Under the pieces are notes generated by a model that saw only the letters and a list, made by a program, of their open reading frames with translations, was not told where the DNA came from and did not search any database. Shown here in pieces: positions 9,222-18,028 of a DNA stretch of 64,000 nt. Within the stretch, counting starts at the first letter, position 1. Each line of letters opens with the position of its first letter. This DNA comes from Methylocystis sp. IM3 (lineage in GTDB: Bacteria; Pseudomonadota; Alphaproteobacteria; Rhizobiales; Beijerinckiaceae): the NCBI RefSeq assembly GCF_038070105.1, contig NZ_JBBPBZ010000002.1, positions 1,356,501 through 1,420,500 on the forward strand, written 5' to 3'. The position numbers were made by a program, and so were the translations under genes.

Positions 9222-9252
9222 CCTCCGGGAAAGTCTTCCGGGGGTCTTTTCT
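9222..9252 (+). terminator. Terminator-like hairpin between the hypothetical gene and xoxF
   Basis: CTCCGG at 9223-9228 pairs (one G-T) with CCGGGG at 9238-9243, extended by an AA/TT pair after a bulged G, and is followed by TCTTTTCTT. It would separate xoxF from the upstream gene. Confidence 0.5.
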
Positions 9253-9383
9253 TCTCGAAAATCGCGCGAATCCCAAGCGCGCGGCTGTCTGCCCGCTCTG
9301 GTTTTCTCTTTTGAAATGACGTAAGAGAGCGCCGGCTCCGCAAAGCGGTCGCCGATAAAAACCGTCTTTGGGAGGGAAAGCTT

Positions 9384-11297
9384 ATGCGAAAGCTGTTGCT
9401 GTCGGCTTCAGTTTGTATCCTCGCGCTTGTGACATCGGGCCAGTCCTACGCCCAGAAGTGGCAGCTCTCGCCGGAAGACGCCGCGAAAATGGCGCCGGCC
9501 GCTCCCGCCGCCCCGGCCGCTTCCGCCGCCGCCTCTTCGTCCTCCGACGAGTTGCTCGCGCTGCAGAAGGACGCGAAGCAATGGGTGTCGCCGACGGGCG
9601 ACTACGCCAATGTCCGTCACTCGGCCCTGAAGCAGATCACCGGCGACAATGTCGGCAAGCTTCAGCTCGCCTGGCAGTTTTCGACCGGCGTGCTGCGCGG
9701 CCACGAGGGCGCGCCGCTGGTCGTGGGCGACGTGATGTTTTTGCACACGCCCTTCCCGAATATCGTCTACGCCCTCGACCTGAAGGATCCGGACCACAAG
9801 ATCCTGTGGAAGTATGAGCCCAAGCAGGACCCGTCGGTCGTGCCGGTCATGTGCTGCGACACGGTCAACCGCGGCCTCGCCTATGGCGACGGCAAGATCT
9901 TCCTCGCCCAGGCCGACACCACCCTCGTCGCGCTCGACGCCAAGACCGGCAAGCTCGTCTGGTCGGTGAAGAACGGCGATCCGTCGAAGGGCCAGACCTC
10001 CACCGCCGCGCCGCATGTCTTCAAGGACAAGGTGCTCGTCGGCATCGCCGGCGGCGAGTTCGGCGTGCGCGGCCACATCACCGCCTATTCGGTGAAGGAC
10101 GGCAAGCAGGTGTGGCGCGGCTACTCCATGGGCCCCGACGCCGACACGCTGATCGACCCCGACAAGACCACCCATCTCGGCCAGCCGGTCGGCAAGGACT
10201 CGGGCATCAGCACGTGGCAGGGCGACCAGTGGCAGACGGGCGGCGGCACCACCTGGGGCTGGTACAGCTACGATCCGGAGCTGAACCTCGTTTACTACGG
10301 CTCGGGCAATCCCTCGACCTGGAACCCGGTGCAGCGTCCCGGCGACAATCGCTGGTCGATGACCATCTGGGCGCGCGACCTCGACACCGGCAAGACCAAG
10401 TGGCTCTATCAGATGACGCCCCACGACGAGTGGGACTATGACGGCATCAACGAGATGGTTTTGGCCGACCAGCCGATCGGCGGCAAGACGGTCAAGACGC
10501 TCGTCCACTTCGACCGCAACGGCTTCGCCTATACGCTCGACCGCACCAACGGCGACCTGCTCGTCGCCGAGAAGTATGATCCGGCGGTGAACTGGGCGAC
10601 CAAGGTCGACATGGACAAGTCGTCGAAGACCTACGGCCGCCCGCTGGTCGTGGACAAATATTCGACCCAGCACAATGGCGAGGACACGAACACGCAGAAC
10701 GTCTGCCCGGCGGCTCTGGGTTCGAAGGACCAGCAGCCGGCGTCCTATGACGCGGCGACGGGCCTGTTCCTGGTGCCGACGAACCATGTCTGCATGGACT
10801 ATGAGCCGTTCCGCGTGAGCTACACGGCGGGCCAGCCCTACGTCGGCGCGACGCTGGAGATGTATCCGGCGGGCAAGGTGCTGGGCGACGGCACGAACAA
10901 CACGGGCAATTTCATTGCCTGGGACGCCAAGGTCGGCAAGATCGTGTGGTCGAACAAGGAGCAGTTCTCGGTTTGGGGCGGCGCGACGTCGACGGACGGC
11001 GGCGTGACCTTCTACGGGACGCTCGAGGGGTATCTGAAGGCGGTCGACACCAAGACCGGCAAGGAGCTCTACAAGTATAAGACCCCGTCGGGCATCATCG
11101 GCAATGTGATCACCTATGAGGCGGGCGGCAAGCAGTATGTGGCGGTGCTGTCGGGCGTCGGCGGCTGGGCGGGCATCGGCCTTGCGGCCGGCCTCTCCAA
11201 GTCGAACGAGGGCCTCGGCGCCGTCGGCAACTACGCCTCGCTCGCCAATTACACGGCGCTCGGCGGCGTGCTGAGCGTGTTCGCGCTGCCGAACTGA
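9384..11297 (+). CDS. xoxF: Lanthanide-dependent PQQ methanol dehydrogenase
   Basis: The 637-residue exported protein oxidises methanol (to formaldehyde or formate) in the periplasm. A signal peptide (residues 1-23, cleavage after SYA) precedes a beta-propeller PQQ domain. Diagnostic residues: the vicinal disulfide C157-C158, E225 in GGEFG, N309 in GSGNPSTW, catalytic D351 and the extra D353 in PHDEWDYDG. The second Asp binds the lanthanide and is Ala in calcium-type MxaF, so this is a XoxF. Odd: an Ala/Pro/Ser-rich stretch at about residues 38-54 sits between the signal peptide and the domain, making it longer than usual XoxF proteins (about 600). GGGAGGGAA precedes ATG 9384. xoxG follows after 99 bp; no xoxJ is present nearby. 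Confidence 0.95.
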   Translation: MRKLLLSASVCILALVTSGQSYAQKWQLSPEDAAKMAPAAPAAPAASAAASSSSDELLALQKDAKQWVSPTGDYANVRHSALKQITGDNVGKLQLAWQFSTGVLRGHEGAPLVVGDVMFLHTPFPNIVYALDLKDPDHKILWKYEPKQDPSVVPVMCCDTVNRGLAYGDGKIFLAQADTTLVALDAKTGKLVWSVKNGDPSKGQTSTAAPHVFKDKVLVGIAGGEFGVRGHITAYSVKDGKQVWRGYSMGPDADTLIDPDKTTHLGQPVGKDSGISTWQGDQWQTGGGTTWGWYSYDPELNLVYYGSGNPSTWNPVQRPGDNRWSMTIWARDLDTGKTKWLYQMTPHDEWDYDGINEMVLADQPIGGKTVKTLVHFDRNGFAYTLDRTNGDLLVAEKYDPAVNWATKVDMDKSSKTYGRPLVVDKYSTQHNGEDTNTQNVCPAALGSKDQQPASYDAATGLFLVPTNHVCMDYEPFRVSYTAGQPYVGATLEMYPAGKVLGDGTNNTGNFIAWDAKVGKIVWSNKEQFSVWGGATSTDGGVTFYGTLEGYLKAVDTKTGKELYKYKTPSGIIGNVITYEAGGKQYVAVLSGVGGWAGIGLAAGLSKSNEGLGAVGNYASLANYTALGGVLSVFALPN

Positions 11298-11396
11298 GCA
11301 GGGCAGACCGCACAGATCGAAAACGGGCGCTCGGCGAAGAGATTTCGCCGGGCGCCGTCTTTTAACGACAGTCGAGTGTGAGCAGGAGAAAGAGTG

Positions 11397-11906
11397 ATGA
11401 GATCGTCGCTTTTCGGGGCGCTGGCCCTGGGCGTCATGAGCTTTGTGGGAACCTCCGCGATGGCCGAGGCGCCCGGAGACCCCAAGGCCGTCAAATCGAC
11501 GGACGGCAAATATTTCGACGCGAAGGGCGATCCCACCTATAATGTCGCGGCCGACGGCACCGTGGACTGGTACACTTTCTCGGGCTATCGCCGCTATCAC
11601 GCCGAATGCCACGTCTGCCATGGCCCGAACGGTGGCGGCTCGACCTATGCGCCGGCGCTGAAGGATTCGGTCAAGCGCTTCAACTATGCGGAATTCGCCG
11701 GCATCGTCATCGGCGGCCGCCAGAACGGCAACAGCGTCATGCCGGCCTTCGCCGACAACAAGAACGCCGTCTGCTACATCGACGACCTTTATGTGTATCT
11801 GCGCGCGCTGTCGACCGGCGCCATCCAGCCCGGCCGCCCGGAGAAGAAGGAAGCGCGTCCCGAGGCCTTCGCCAAGGCCGAAGCCGATTGCATGAGCGCG
11901 AAGTAA
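11397..11906 (+). CDS. xoxG: Cytochrome c of the XoxF system (XoxG-like)
   Basis: The 169-residue exported mono-haem cytochrome c has a signal peptide ending near AMA at residue 23, one CHVCH haem motif (residues 71-75) and a likely axial Met in SVMPAF. Its place directly behind xoxF marks it as the dedicated electron acceptor of the dehydrogenase. ATG 11397 is preceded directly by GTG 11394 in the same frame; AGGAG at 11383-11387 fits either. Downstream there is no xoxJ but a hairpin at 11988. Confidence 0.88.
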   Translation: MRSSLFGALALGVMSFVGTSAMAEAPGDPKAVKSTDGKYFDAKGDPTYNVAADGTVDWYTFSGYRRYHAECHVCHGPNGGGSTYAPALKDSVKRFNYAEFAGIVIGGRQNGNSVMPAFADNKNAVCYIDDLYVYLRALSTGAIQPGRPEKKEARPEAFAKAEADCMSAK

Positions 11907-11987
11907 CCGGGCGCCAAGTAGCCTGGCGCCAAGCAAGCATGGGCGTCAGGTACGGCGCGCGCCCAAAGCGAACGCCTCTCTCGTTCC

Positions 11988-12024
11988 CCGCCGCGGTTCC
12001 GATGGGCCGCGGCGGAGCTTTCTC
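11988..12024 (+). terminator. Terminator-like hairpin after xoxFG
   Basis: CCGCCGCGG (11988-11996) and CCGCGGCGG (12007-12015) form a perfect 9-bp stem with a 10-nt loop, followed by a weak pyrimidine stretch (CTTTCTC). It closes the xoxF-xoxG unit before the convergent regulator gene. Confidence 0.5.
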
Positions 12025-12057
12025 AGATCCTTCGCCTTTGCAAAATCAGCGCAGGGG

Positions 12058-12957
12058 TCATGGCCCGTTGAAATGAACGACGCCGAACTGTGAACAGTCA
12101 TAGCCGCCGAAAGCTTCGGCGCGCTTTCGAAACGCCTCGCTCCTGCAGAAATGCATAAGCTTCTGGAACGGCGGATCGAAATAGGCCTTGCGCCACACGA
12201 GCAGATCGAACCGCTCCACCACCATAGGCGTAAATTCGAGCTGGAGCTGCCGGGCTGCCGCTTCGATCCCGAGACCGATGTCCGCGCGTCCCGCGGCGAT
12301 CGCCATGGCGAGATCTGTCTCTGATCGCTCCACCGCCTCGACCCTGTTGAGGGATGTGTTCGGCACTCCCTCTCTCTCGAGCAGCTCCGCGAGAATGAGT
12401 TCGCTACCGGCCTCTGGCTGGCGCGATTGAAATCTCAAGGGGCCGATATCGGCAAGCGTCCGAATGGCGCGCTTTTCTGAAGGGCGATACATCAGCCCGC
12501 GCGTGCGCTTGGCCCATTCGATCAGCACGACCGCTTCGTGTCCGAAGGCTTCCGACACGGCGTCGACATTCCATTCCGAGAGCCGCGCGGCCGGAATATG
12601 CAGGCCAGCGGCAAGGCAGCCACGCGTTTGGAAGCGGGCCATGCCGTCGAGCGCCCCGTCGAGCAGCGCGGCGATGCCGGATCGCGATTCCTTGAGCGCC
12701 CATTCCAGAAGCGGGTCGTGCCCCCCGGCCATGACCGGCGGGACCCCATGCAGCGTCGGCGCCGGGGCGGCCGCAGCCGTCGTCCTCGCCGCGCTTGCCG
12801 CGATCCAGGCCTCGATCTCCTCTCTTGGAAACAGCAGTTTGCCAGTCACCCGCCGGACCGGCAGCGCCTTTTCGGCGACCAGGTCATAGACCTTGCGCTC
12901 CTTCACGCGGAGCAGTGCGGCAAGCTCCCGTGTCGTGAAATATTCGGAACTCGCCAT
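12058..12957 (-). CDS. HTH regulator with periplasmic-binding-protein-like domain
   Basis: The 299-residue protein starts with an excisionase/MerR-like winged HTH (FTTRELAALLRVKERKVYDL, residues 6-25, then VRRVTGKLLFPREEIEAWI) followed by a PBP-like domain (about residues 75-295) of the kind seen in molybdate/tungstate-associated one-component regulators. In that family the PBP domain senses an oxyanion or cofactor precursor. ATG 12957 has GGAAGGAA upstream. It is divergent from a ModA-like gene across 210 bp that contains phased ATATGT repeats, so it most likely controls that gene. Its ligand is not shown by the sequence. Confidence 0.75.
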   Translation of the reverse strand: MASSEYFTTRELAALLRVKERKVYDLVAEKALPVRRVTGKLLFPREEIEAWIAASAARTTAAAAPAPTLHGVPPVMAGGHDPLLEWALKESRSGIAALLDGALDGMARFQTRGCLAAGLHIPAARLSEWNVDAVSEAFGHEAVVLIEWAKRTRGLMYRPSEKRAIRTLADIGPLRFQSRQPEAGSELILAELLEREGVPNTSLNRVEAVERSETDLAMAIAAGRADIGLGIEAAARQLQLEFTPMVVERFDLLVWRKAYFDPPFQKLMHFCRSEAFRKRAEAFGGYDCSQFGVVHFNGP

Positions 12958-13046
12958 GCATTCCTTCCGGAGATCAGCGTAATCTTTGCATGGCCCCAGA
13001 AGGTGCGGCAAGACCGGCGTATGGCTGGGTGCGTTGAATGACCGAA

Positions 13047-13106
13047 GATATGTCGAGATATGTGAAATTTACGGATGACTCCGGGATAGCTCTCAATGTA
13101 TGCATA
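13047..13106. promoter_or_regulatory. Candidate operator region between regulator and modA-like gene
   Basis: GATATGT occurs twice on one helix face (13047-13053 and 13057-13063, 10 bp apart), and TATGCATA (13099-13106) is a perfect 8-bp palindrome nearby. This AT-rich stretch stands out in a GC-rich region and lies in the divergent intergenic segment, a natural site for the adjacent HTH regulator. Confidence 0.4.
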
Positions 13107-13167
13107 TATTTGCCGAGTCGAAGAAGGCGGGCCGTAACAGCTCGCGACTGACCTTGAGGAGTTTCCG

Positions 13168-13950
13168 GTGATTCGATTTCTTCGGATTGCGCTTGCGCTG
13201 GCGCTGATTCTCGCTTCTGCGCCCAAGCTTGCCGAGGCCAGGGCGGCCGCCTCGTCGTCGGTTACGGTCTTCGCCGCAGCGAGCCTGAAGAACGCGCTCG
13301 ACGCCGTCTCGGCGGATTTCTCGAATGAGACCGGCCTCGAACTGAAGGTCAGCTATGGAGGATCGATGGCGCTCGCGAAGCAGATCGAGGCGGGCGCCCC
13401 GGCCGATGTTTTCTTCTCGGCAGACGCCGCCTCCATGGACTATCTCGCGCAAAAGAATCTCATCCAGTCGGACACGCGCACGAATCTTCTCGGCAATACG
13501 CTGGTCGTCGTCGCGCCGAAGACGTCGAAGATTCAGCAACTGCCGTTCACTCCGCAGGCCTTCGCGGCGGCGGTCGGCGCTGGCAAGATCGCGACCGGCG
13601 ACCCGGCTTCGGTTCCCGTGGGCAAATATGCGAAGGCCGCCCTGGAGAAGCTTGGCCTGTGGGCGGTGGCGGAGCCTCATTTCGCGTTCACCGACAATGT
13701 GCGCGCGGCGCTGATGTTCGTCGCCCGCGACGAAGCCCCGCTCGGCATTGTCTATCTCACTGACGCCAGGTCCGAGACCAATGTGAAGATCGTCGCGGCT
13801 TTTCCGGACGATTCCCATCCACCGATCGTCTACCCGGCGGCCCTGGCCTCGACCGCGCAGGGCGATGCGCCAGCAAAGCTTTTCGCTTTTCTGAAAAGCG
13901 CAGCCGCAAAGCGAATCTTTGGCGAGCAGGGCTTCGCCGTATTGCACTAG
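13168..13950 (+). CDS. modA: ModA-like oxyanion substrate-binding protein
   Basis: The 260-residue protein has a signal peptide (residues 1-25) and the ModA pattern: VFAAASLKNAL at the start of the mature chain, YGGSMALAKQIEAGAPADVFFSA, and a late GIVYLTDA. The two ligand serines (AAS, GGS) are in place, so it should bind molybdate, tungstate or a similar oxyanion in the periplasm. GTG 13168 follows TTGAGGAG at good spacing. No permease (modB) or ATPase (modC) gene follows; the next gene, 34 bp downstream, encodes an outer-membrane barrel. The job is therefore either an orphan part of a distant ABC importer or something else tied to the barrel. Confidence 0.85.
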   Translation: MIRFLRIALALALILASAPKLAEARAAASSSVTVFAAASLKNALDAVSADFSNETGLELKVSYGGSMALAKQIEAGAPADVFFSADAASMDYLAQKNLIQSDTRTNLLGNTLVVVAPKTSKIQQLPFTPQAFAAAVGAGKIATGDPASVPVGKYAKAALEKLGLWAVAEPHFAFTDNVRAALMFVARDEAPLGIVYLTDARSETNVKIVAAFPDDSHPPIVYPAALASTAQGDAPAKLFAFLKSAAAKRIFGEQGFAVLH

Positions 13951-13984
13951 GATTTGGGGCAGGCTGGCCAGTAGGGGGCGGCGC

Positions 13985-16576
13985 ATGGTGCGCAAGATGG
14001 ATGGCTGGATGAGCGGCGCCGCCTGGGGCGTCATGCTATTCGCAGCGGCGCCCCTCGGCGCTGCCGCCGAAGAGGGAAAGGCGCAGGACTCTGTCAAGGA
14101 GGCTGCATCTTCGGGGAAGGGGAAGCCGCAGGCGAGTGAGCAGAAAGCCGCCGGTCTTAAAGCCGCTGATCTCACGGCCGCCGCCGTCAAAAGCTACTAC
14201 GTGCCGACGCGCGCATATCGTCTCGAGCCGCAGCCGGACATCCCGCCCTATGTGCGCAATCTCGGCAAGACCTATCCGCAGTTCGAGGGAATCGATTGGC
14301 TCAATGTCGGCCTCGATTCACGCGTGCGCTTCGAATATCGCCAGAATGATTATCGACCGTGGACCGACACGACGACCTCGCCGCCGACGTCGCAGCGCAA
14401 ATATTTTCCCAATTCGCTCTGGCTGTCGCGCACGAGGGTCTATCTCGGCATCCAGAACATTCTCGACCCGTTCCGGGCCGTGGTCGAGTTTCAGGATTCC
14501 CGCGCCTTCAACAGCATCTATCAATATCAGGGACTAGAGATCAATCAGACCGATCTGATCTCGGCCTATGGCGAGCTCTATTTCAAGGACGCCTTCGGCA
14601 AGGACCCGCGCGGCAACGACCGCCCGCTCACCGTGCGCGCCGGCCGCTTCCATTTCGAACTTTTGGATCGCCGCCTGATCGCGGAAAACGAGTTTCGCAA
14701 CACGACGAATACGTTTGACGGCTTCCGCGTCAAGATCGGCAAGAAGGACAACGACTGGGACCTCGATAATTTCATCGTGCGGCCGGTCGTTCGGTTGCCC
14801 TATCAGTTCGACCGCCCCGACTGGCAGAACTGGGTTTACGGCAGCGTCTTCAGCTTCCGCCGCTTCTCGGAGTATGTGACGGTCCAGCCCTATTACCTCG
14901 GCCGCATTCAATATGGCGATCCGTCCAATCCCTCGACGGCGGTGAAGACGCATCGCGAGACCTATGCGCCGGGCCTGCGCATGTATGGCGTGATCGGCAA
15001 TTTCGACTACGACTTCGACATCAACAAGCAGTTCGGCGCCGTCGGGCGCCTGCAAACGGCGGCGCCTTATCTCGGCACGAACACAGCCATTCAATTCACT
15101 CCGACCTCCATCGCGCAGGTCACCGTGCAAAACAGCGCCGAAGTGACCGTGCCCTTCAACGCGCTCGCCTGGGGCCTGGAGCTCGGTTACACTTTCTCCG
15201 ACCATCCGTGGAAACCGCGCATCAGCACGGTCTATGCCTATGGCTCGGGCAGCGGCAGCCCCTTCAGCTATTCCAACAGCAATTTCGATATTTTCTACGG
15301 CTTCAACCAGCCGTTCTCGCGCAACGACTATTTCGCCTGGAACAACATCAAGGACCCGAAGATCCGCCTTGAGTTCACGCCGGCGAAGAATCTGCAGATC
15401 GACACCGCCTTCAGCGCCTATTGGCTGGCAAGCCCCGCCAACGCCTGGGACCGCGCCAATCTTTTCGCGCCGCTCGGCAACAGGGGTTCGTTTCTGGGCA
15501 CGGAGTTCGATATTCGCGCCCGCTACAAGCTGTCGCAATTCGTCAACATCACGGCGAGCTATGCGCGCTTCTGGCCAGGTTCGTTCACGTCGAGCTTCGC
15601 GCCGCCGGTCGCCTTCCAGCAATGGCCGGCGCCTTATTCCAATGCGGCCTTTGGCGTCACGCAGACCGGCACGACCTGGGGCCTGACCTCGAAGCCGACC
15701 GACTTCTTCTATCTCGAAGCGACGGCCAACGCCTTCGGCGACGGCCAGCCGATCACCAAGGACCCGGTCACGCAGCTTTGGGGCGCGGTGGGGCCGGGCG
15801 GGAAGCCGCCGGCGCCGAGCTGGCGCGATATTTACGTGGGGCTGAACGGCGGCGGCGCCTGGTCGAACCCGACGACCCAGACAGTGACGGCGGCCGTCTC
15901 GCCAACTGTGGCCAGCGAGCCGATTGCTCAGGCGTCGCGGCTGCTTGACGGCGGCAACCGCCTCGCGGGCTTCGTCGGCGGCCTCCAGCTGGGCGCGAAC
16001 TGGCGCTTCGATCCCGGCGTCGTCGCGGGCCTCGAAGCCGATCTGCGCGGCGTCTCGGGCAATACCGACACGACGATGCAGGGCTCGGTAATCGGCGTGG
16101 GCAAGACGCGCTATGTCAATTACGGACAGCGCACGACGACGCTGAATTATCTCGGCACGATACGCGGACGGCTCGGCTATCTGCCGACCGCGACGCTGCA
16201 GCTCTATGGCACGGGCGGTCTCGCCTATGGCGGGGTCATCTCCAACACCGCCTTGTTCACGGCGCCGAATGGCAATCCGACCGTGTCGAACTGGACGCTG
16301 TCGAGCGCGCAATTTGCGGATTCATTGATCGGCTGGACGGCGGGCGGCGGCGTCGAATGGATGTTCATGCCGAACTGGAGCGCCAAGGCGGAGTATCTCT
16401 ACTACAATCTCGGCAATGCTACCGCGACCGGCTACAACGCCCTGCGGTTCAGCGGCGCCAATATCGGACTGCCGAATGTGGCCTATAATTACGGCCTCGC
16501 GACACGCACCAAATTCGACGGCAATCTCGTGCAGGCCGGGATCAACCGGCACTTCGATCTGTTCGCGCAGGATTAG
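13985..16576 (+). CDS. Composite outer-membrane protein: alginate-export-like barrel fused to Omp25-like barrel
   Basis: The 863-residue protein has a signal peptide (1-28), a Lys/Ala/Glu-rich linker (29-75), then about residues 100-590 rich in alternating aromatic beta strands (SRVRFEYRQNDYRPW, LSRTRVYLGIQN), resembling the alginate-export/AlgE-type porin family. From residue 613 a second domain begins (WRDIYVGLNGGGAW) that looks like an 8-stranded Omp25/OmpA-like barrel: a loop GGNRLAGFVGGLQLG, central YNLG, and a C-terminal strand ending VQAGINRHF before a few residues. ATG 13985 has AGGGGG upstream; in-frame earlier codons overlap modA and are unlikely. The fusion is continuous without stop. 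It likely forms an operon with the ModA-like gene. Transported compound unknown. Confidence 0.8.
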   Translation: MVRKMDGWMSGAAWGVMLFAAAPLGAAAEEGKAQDSVKEAASSGKGKPQASEQKAAGLKAADLTAAAVKSYYVPTRAYRLEPQPDIPPYVRNLGKTYPQFEGIDWLNVGLDSRVRFEYRQNDYRPWTDTTTSPPTSQRKYFPNSLWLSRTRVYLGIQNILDPFRAVVEFQDSRAFNSIYQYQGLEINQTDLISAYGELYFKDAFGKDPRGNDRPLTVRAGRFHFELLDRRLIAENEFRNTTNTFDGFRVKIGKKDNDWDLDNFIVRPVVRLPYQFDRPDWQNWVYGSVFSFRRFSEYVTVQPYYLGRIQYGDPSNPSTAVKTHRETYAPGLRMYGVIGNFDYDFDINKQFGAVGRLQTAAPYLGTNTAIQFTPTSIAQVTVQNSAEVTVPFNALAWGLELGYTFSDHPWKPRISTVYAYGSGSGSPFSYSNSNFDIFYGFNQPFSRNDYFAWNNIKDPKIRLEFTPAKNLQIDTAFSAYWLASPANAWDRANLFAPLGNRGSFLGTEFDIRARYKLSQFVNITASYARFWPGSFTSSFAPPVAFQQWPAPYSNAAFGVTQTGTTWGLTSKPTDFFYLEATANAFGDGQPITKDPVTQLWGAVGPGGKPPAPSWRDIYVGLNGGGAWSNPTTQTVTAAVSPTVASEPIAQASRLLDGGNRLAGFVGGLQLGANWRFDPGVVAGLEADLRGVSGNTDTTMQGSVIGVGKTRYVNYGQRTTTLNYLGTIRGRLGYLPTATLQLYGTGGLAYGGVISNTALFTAPNGNPTVSNWTLSSAQFADSLIGWTAGGGVEWMFMPNWSAKAEYLYYNLGNATATGYNALRFSGANIGLPNVAYNYGLATRTKFDGNLVQAGINRHFDLFAQD

Positions 16577-16581
16577 GGGAT

Positions 16582-16605
16582 CGCGCGGGACCGAGCTCCC
16601 GCGCG
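16582..16605. repeat. 9-bp inverted repeat between convergent genes
   Basis: CGCGCGGGA (16582-16590) and TCCCGCGCG (16597-16605) form a perfect stem in the 49-bp convergent gap. It has no U-tract, so it is noted as a structure that might impede transcription rather than as a proven terminator. Confidence 0.4.
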
Positions 16606-16625
16606 CATCGCCCGGAGGCGCGGGC

Positions 16626-16844
16626 TCAGCGCCGATCCGCGTTCTGCGTAACCATGTGCCTGAGCATGAATCCGACGGCGTAGGAGAAAATGGCGCCGAA
16701 CAGACCCAGAAATGCGGAGTTCACATATTTGGGCTCAACGCCTTCTGAAAACATCCGTGCGATCGAGACGCCGATCAGCAGGACGAATGGCGTGGCCATG
16801 ACAATTCCAACCCAGTAGAGAATCGTGCCGACCTGTTTTGGCAT
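16626..16844 (-). CDS. Small two-helix membrane protein
   Basis: The 72-residue protein has two hydrophobic helices (residues about 8-28 and 42-62) and short polar ends. Upstream of ATG 16844 the minus strand reads AGAAAGGAACAGCC, a good ribosome-binding site. I do not recognise a family. It lies alone between the large outer-membrane gene and the copper-storage gene. Confidence 0.6.
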   Translation of the reverse strand: MPKQVGTILYWVGIVMATPFVLLIGVSIARMFSEGVEPKYVNSAFLGLFGAIFSYAVGFMLRHMVTQNADRR

Positions 16845-17038
16845 GGCTGTTCCTTTCTATGATCATGGCTTAATCCACGCCGGCCTCGTTCCTCCAGCGC
16901 GGTTCCCGCCAATCTTGCCTTTTTATTCGCCGGGAGGCCAGGTTTGGAGCAGGCGAGGACCGATCGCCTCCGCCGGGGCGAAACAATCCTGAGACGTGGA
17001 TGTTATCCCTTTCGTCTCCAACGATGGGAGGGACGCTC

Positions 17039-17449
17039 ATGCACGTCCAGGAAATGATCAGCACCCACCCCGACGTGAAGGGCCAGGTGAACGACGCCCT
17101 CATACGCTGCATCGAGGAATGCTACGATTGCGGTCAGTCTTGCCTCTCCTGTGCTGACGCCTGTCTGGGCGAGAGCAATGTGGCTCAGTTGAAGCAGTGC
17201 ATCCGTCTCAACCTCGATTGCGCCGATGTCTGTTTTGCGACCGGCGCGACGGGCGCACGGCGGACCGGCTCGAACGAGGAGCTCGTTCGATCGATGCTGG
17301 AGACATGCGCGGTCGCCTGCCGCCTTTGCGCGGAAGAATGCGAGAGACATGCGTCTCAGCACAGACACTGCAAGATTTGCGCGGAAGCTTGCCGACGCTG
17401 CGAGGAGGCCTGCGAAGGGGCCGTTCGCACCATCGGCTTCCGGCACTAA
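17039..17449 (+). CDS. csp3: Cytosolic copper storage protein (Csp3-like)
   Basis: The 136-residue protein has 18 cysteines, mostly in CxxxC and CxxC spacing along four predicted helices (IEECYDCGQSC, CADVC, CAVACRLCAEEC, CAEACRRCEEAC). This is the four-helix-bundle Csp (DUF326) family first described in Methylosinus, in which the bundle core is filled with Cu(I). No signal peptide or Tat motif is seen, so it should be the cytosolic Csp3 type. ATG 17039 has GGGAGGGAC just upstream; an in-frame earlier start at 17000 has none. Copper storage fits a methanotroph that needs copper for particulate methane monooxygenase. Confidence 0.88.
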   Translation: MHVQEMISTHPDVKGQVNDALIRCIEECYDCGQSCLSCADACLGESNVAQLKQCIRLNLDCADVCFATGATGARRTGSNEELVRSMLETCAVACRLCAEECERHASQHRHCKICAEACRRCEEACEGAVRTIGFRH

Positions 17450-17602
17450 GCCTGAACAGCGATCTCCTTCGGACAGGGTGGCCTCTTGGTCATCCTGCGC
17501 CGACCGGCCGCGCGCGTTCGTACGTATTTATACTGATTGCTGCTTCATATCGACACATGACAACCTGCCCCAAAGGTGTTGCGTTTCGTTGGGAGCGGGT
17601 TC

Positions 17603-18028
17603 ATGCGCCTTCTGCTTGTCGACCATGGCGGCGAGCGTGTTCGGGGCGACTCCGCAGTCTTCGCCGCTTGCTCGCCCGAATGGGCCGATTGCACTTTCCG
17701 CAAGATGGGCGTGGCGCAGCTTTCCCTGATCGCCGCCCGTCTGCTGGATGAAAGCGAAGGCCGGTTCAGCTGGCGCTATCAATATTCATCCTTTGGGCCG
17801 GCTTGCCGTGGCGGCGGTTACGACGTGTTCTCGTGCGCGCCCGATCACGACGAGGCGTCGCCCGCGCATTTCGAGGACATCTCGAACGTCATGTGCGAGT
17901 GCTTCTATCTCGGTTATGTGTTCTGCATTCCGCCGGTCATCTCACTCCATTCCCGCCGCCGCCAGCCGGGCGCGACCCATGCGGAGGAGGGCGCGCATCC
18001 CCATCGCGCGAGCCGGAGCCGGCGCTAA
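17603..18028 (+). CDS. Hypothetical protein, 141 aa
   Basis: ATG 17603 is preceded by TTGGGAGCGGG. The frame has the GC-rich third positions of neighbouring genes and no stop for 141 codons. The protein begins MRLLLVDHGGERV, has seven cysteines (among them AACSPEWADC and MCECFYLGYVFC), an internal beta-rich segment (RFSWRYQYSSFGPA), and an Arg/His-rich C-terminus. No family is recognised. Its last 4 bp overlap the convergent MgtC-like gene. Confidence 0.5.
   Translation: MRLLLVDHGGERVRGDSAVFAACSPEWADCTFRKMGVAQLSLIAARLLDESEGRFSWRYQYSSFGPACRGGGYDVFSCAPDHDEASPAHFEDISNVMCECFYLGYVFCIPPVISLHSRRRQPGATHAEEGAHPHRASRSRR

Noticed and set aside
9408..11936. An 842-codon minus-strand frame opposite xoxF
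   Set aside because: Lies exactly antisense to the clear xoxF-xoxG genes and contains only low-complexity residues.
14534..16312. A 592-codon minus-strand frame
   Set aside because: Shadow of the composite outer-membrane protein.
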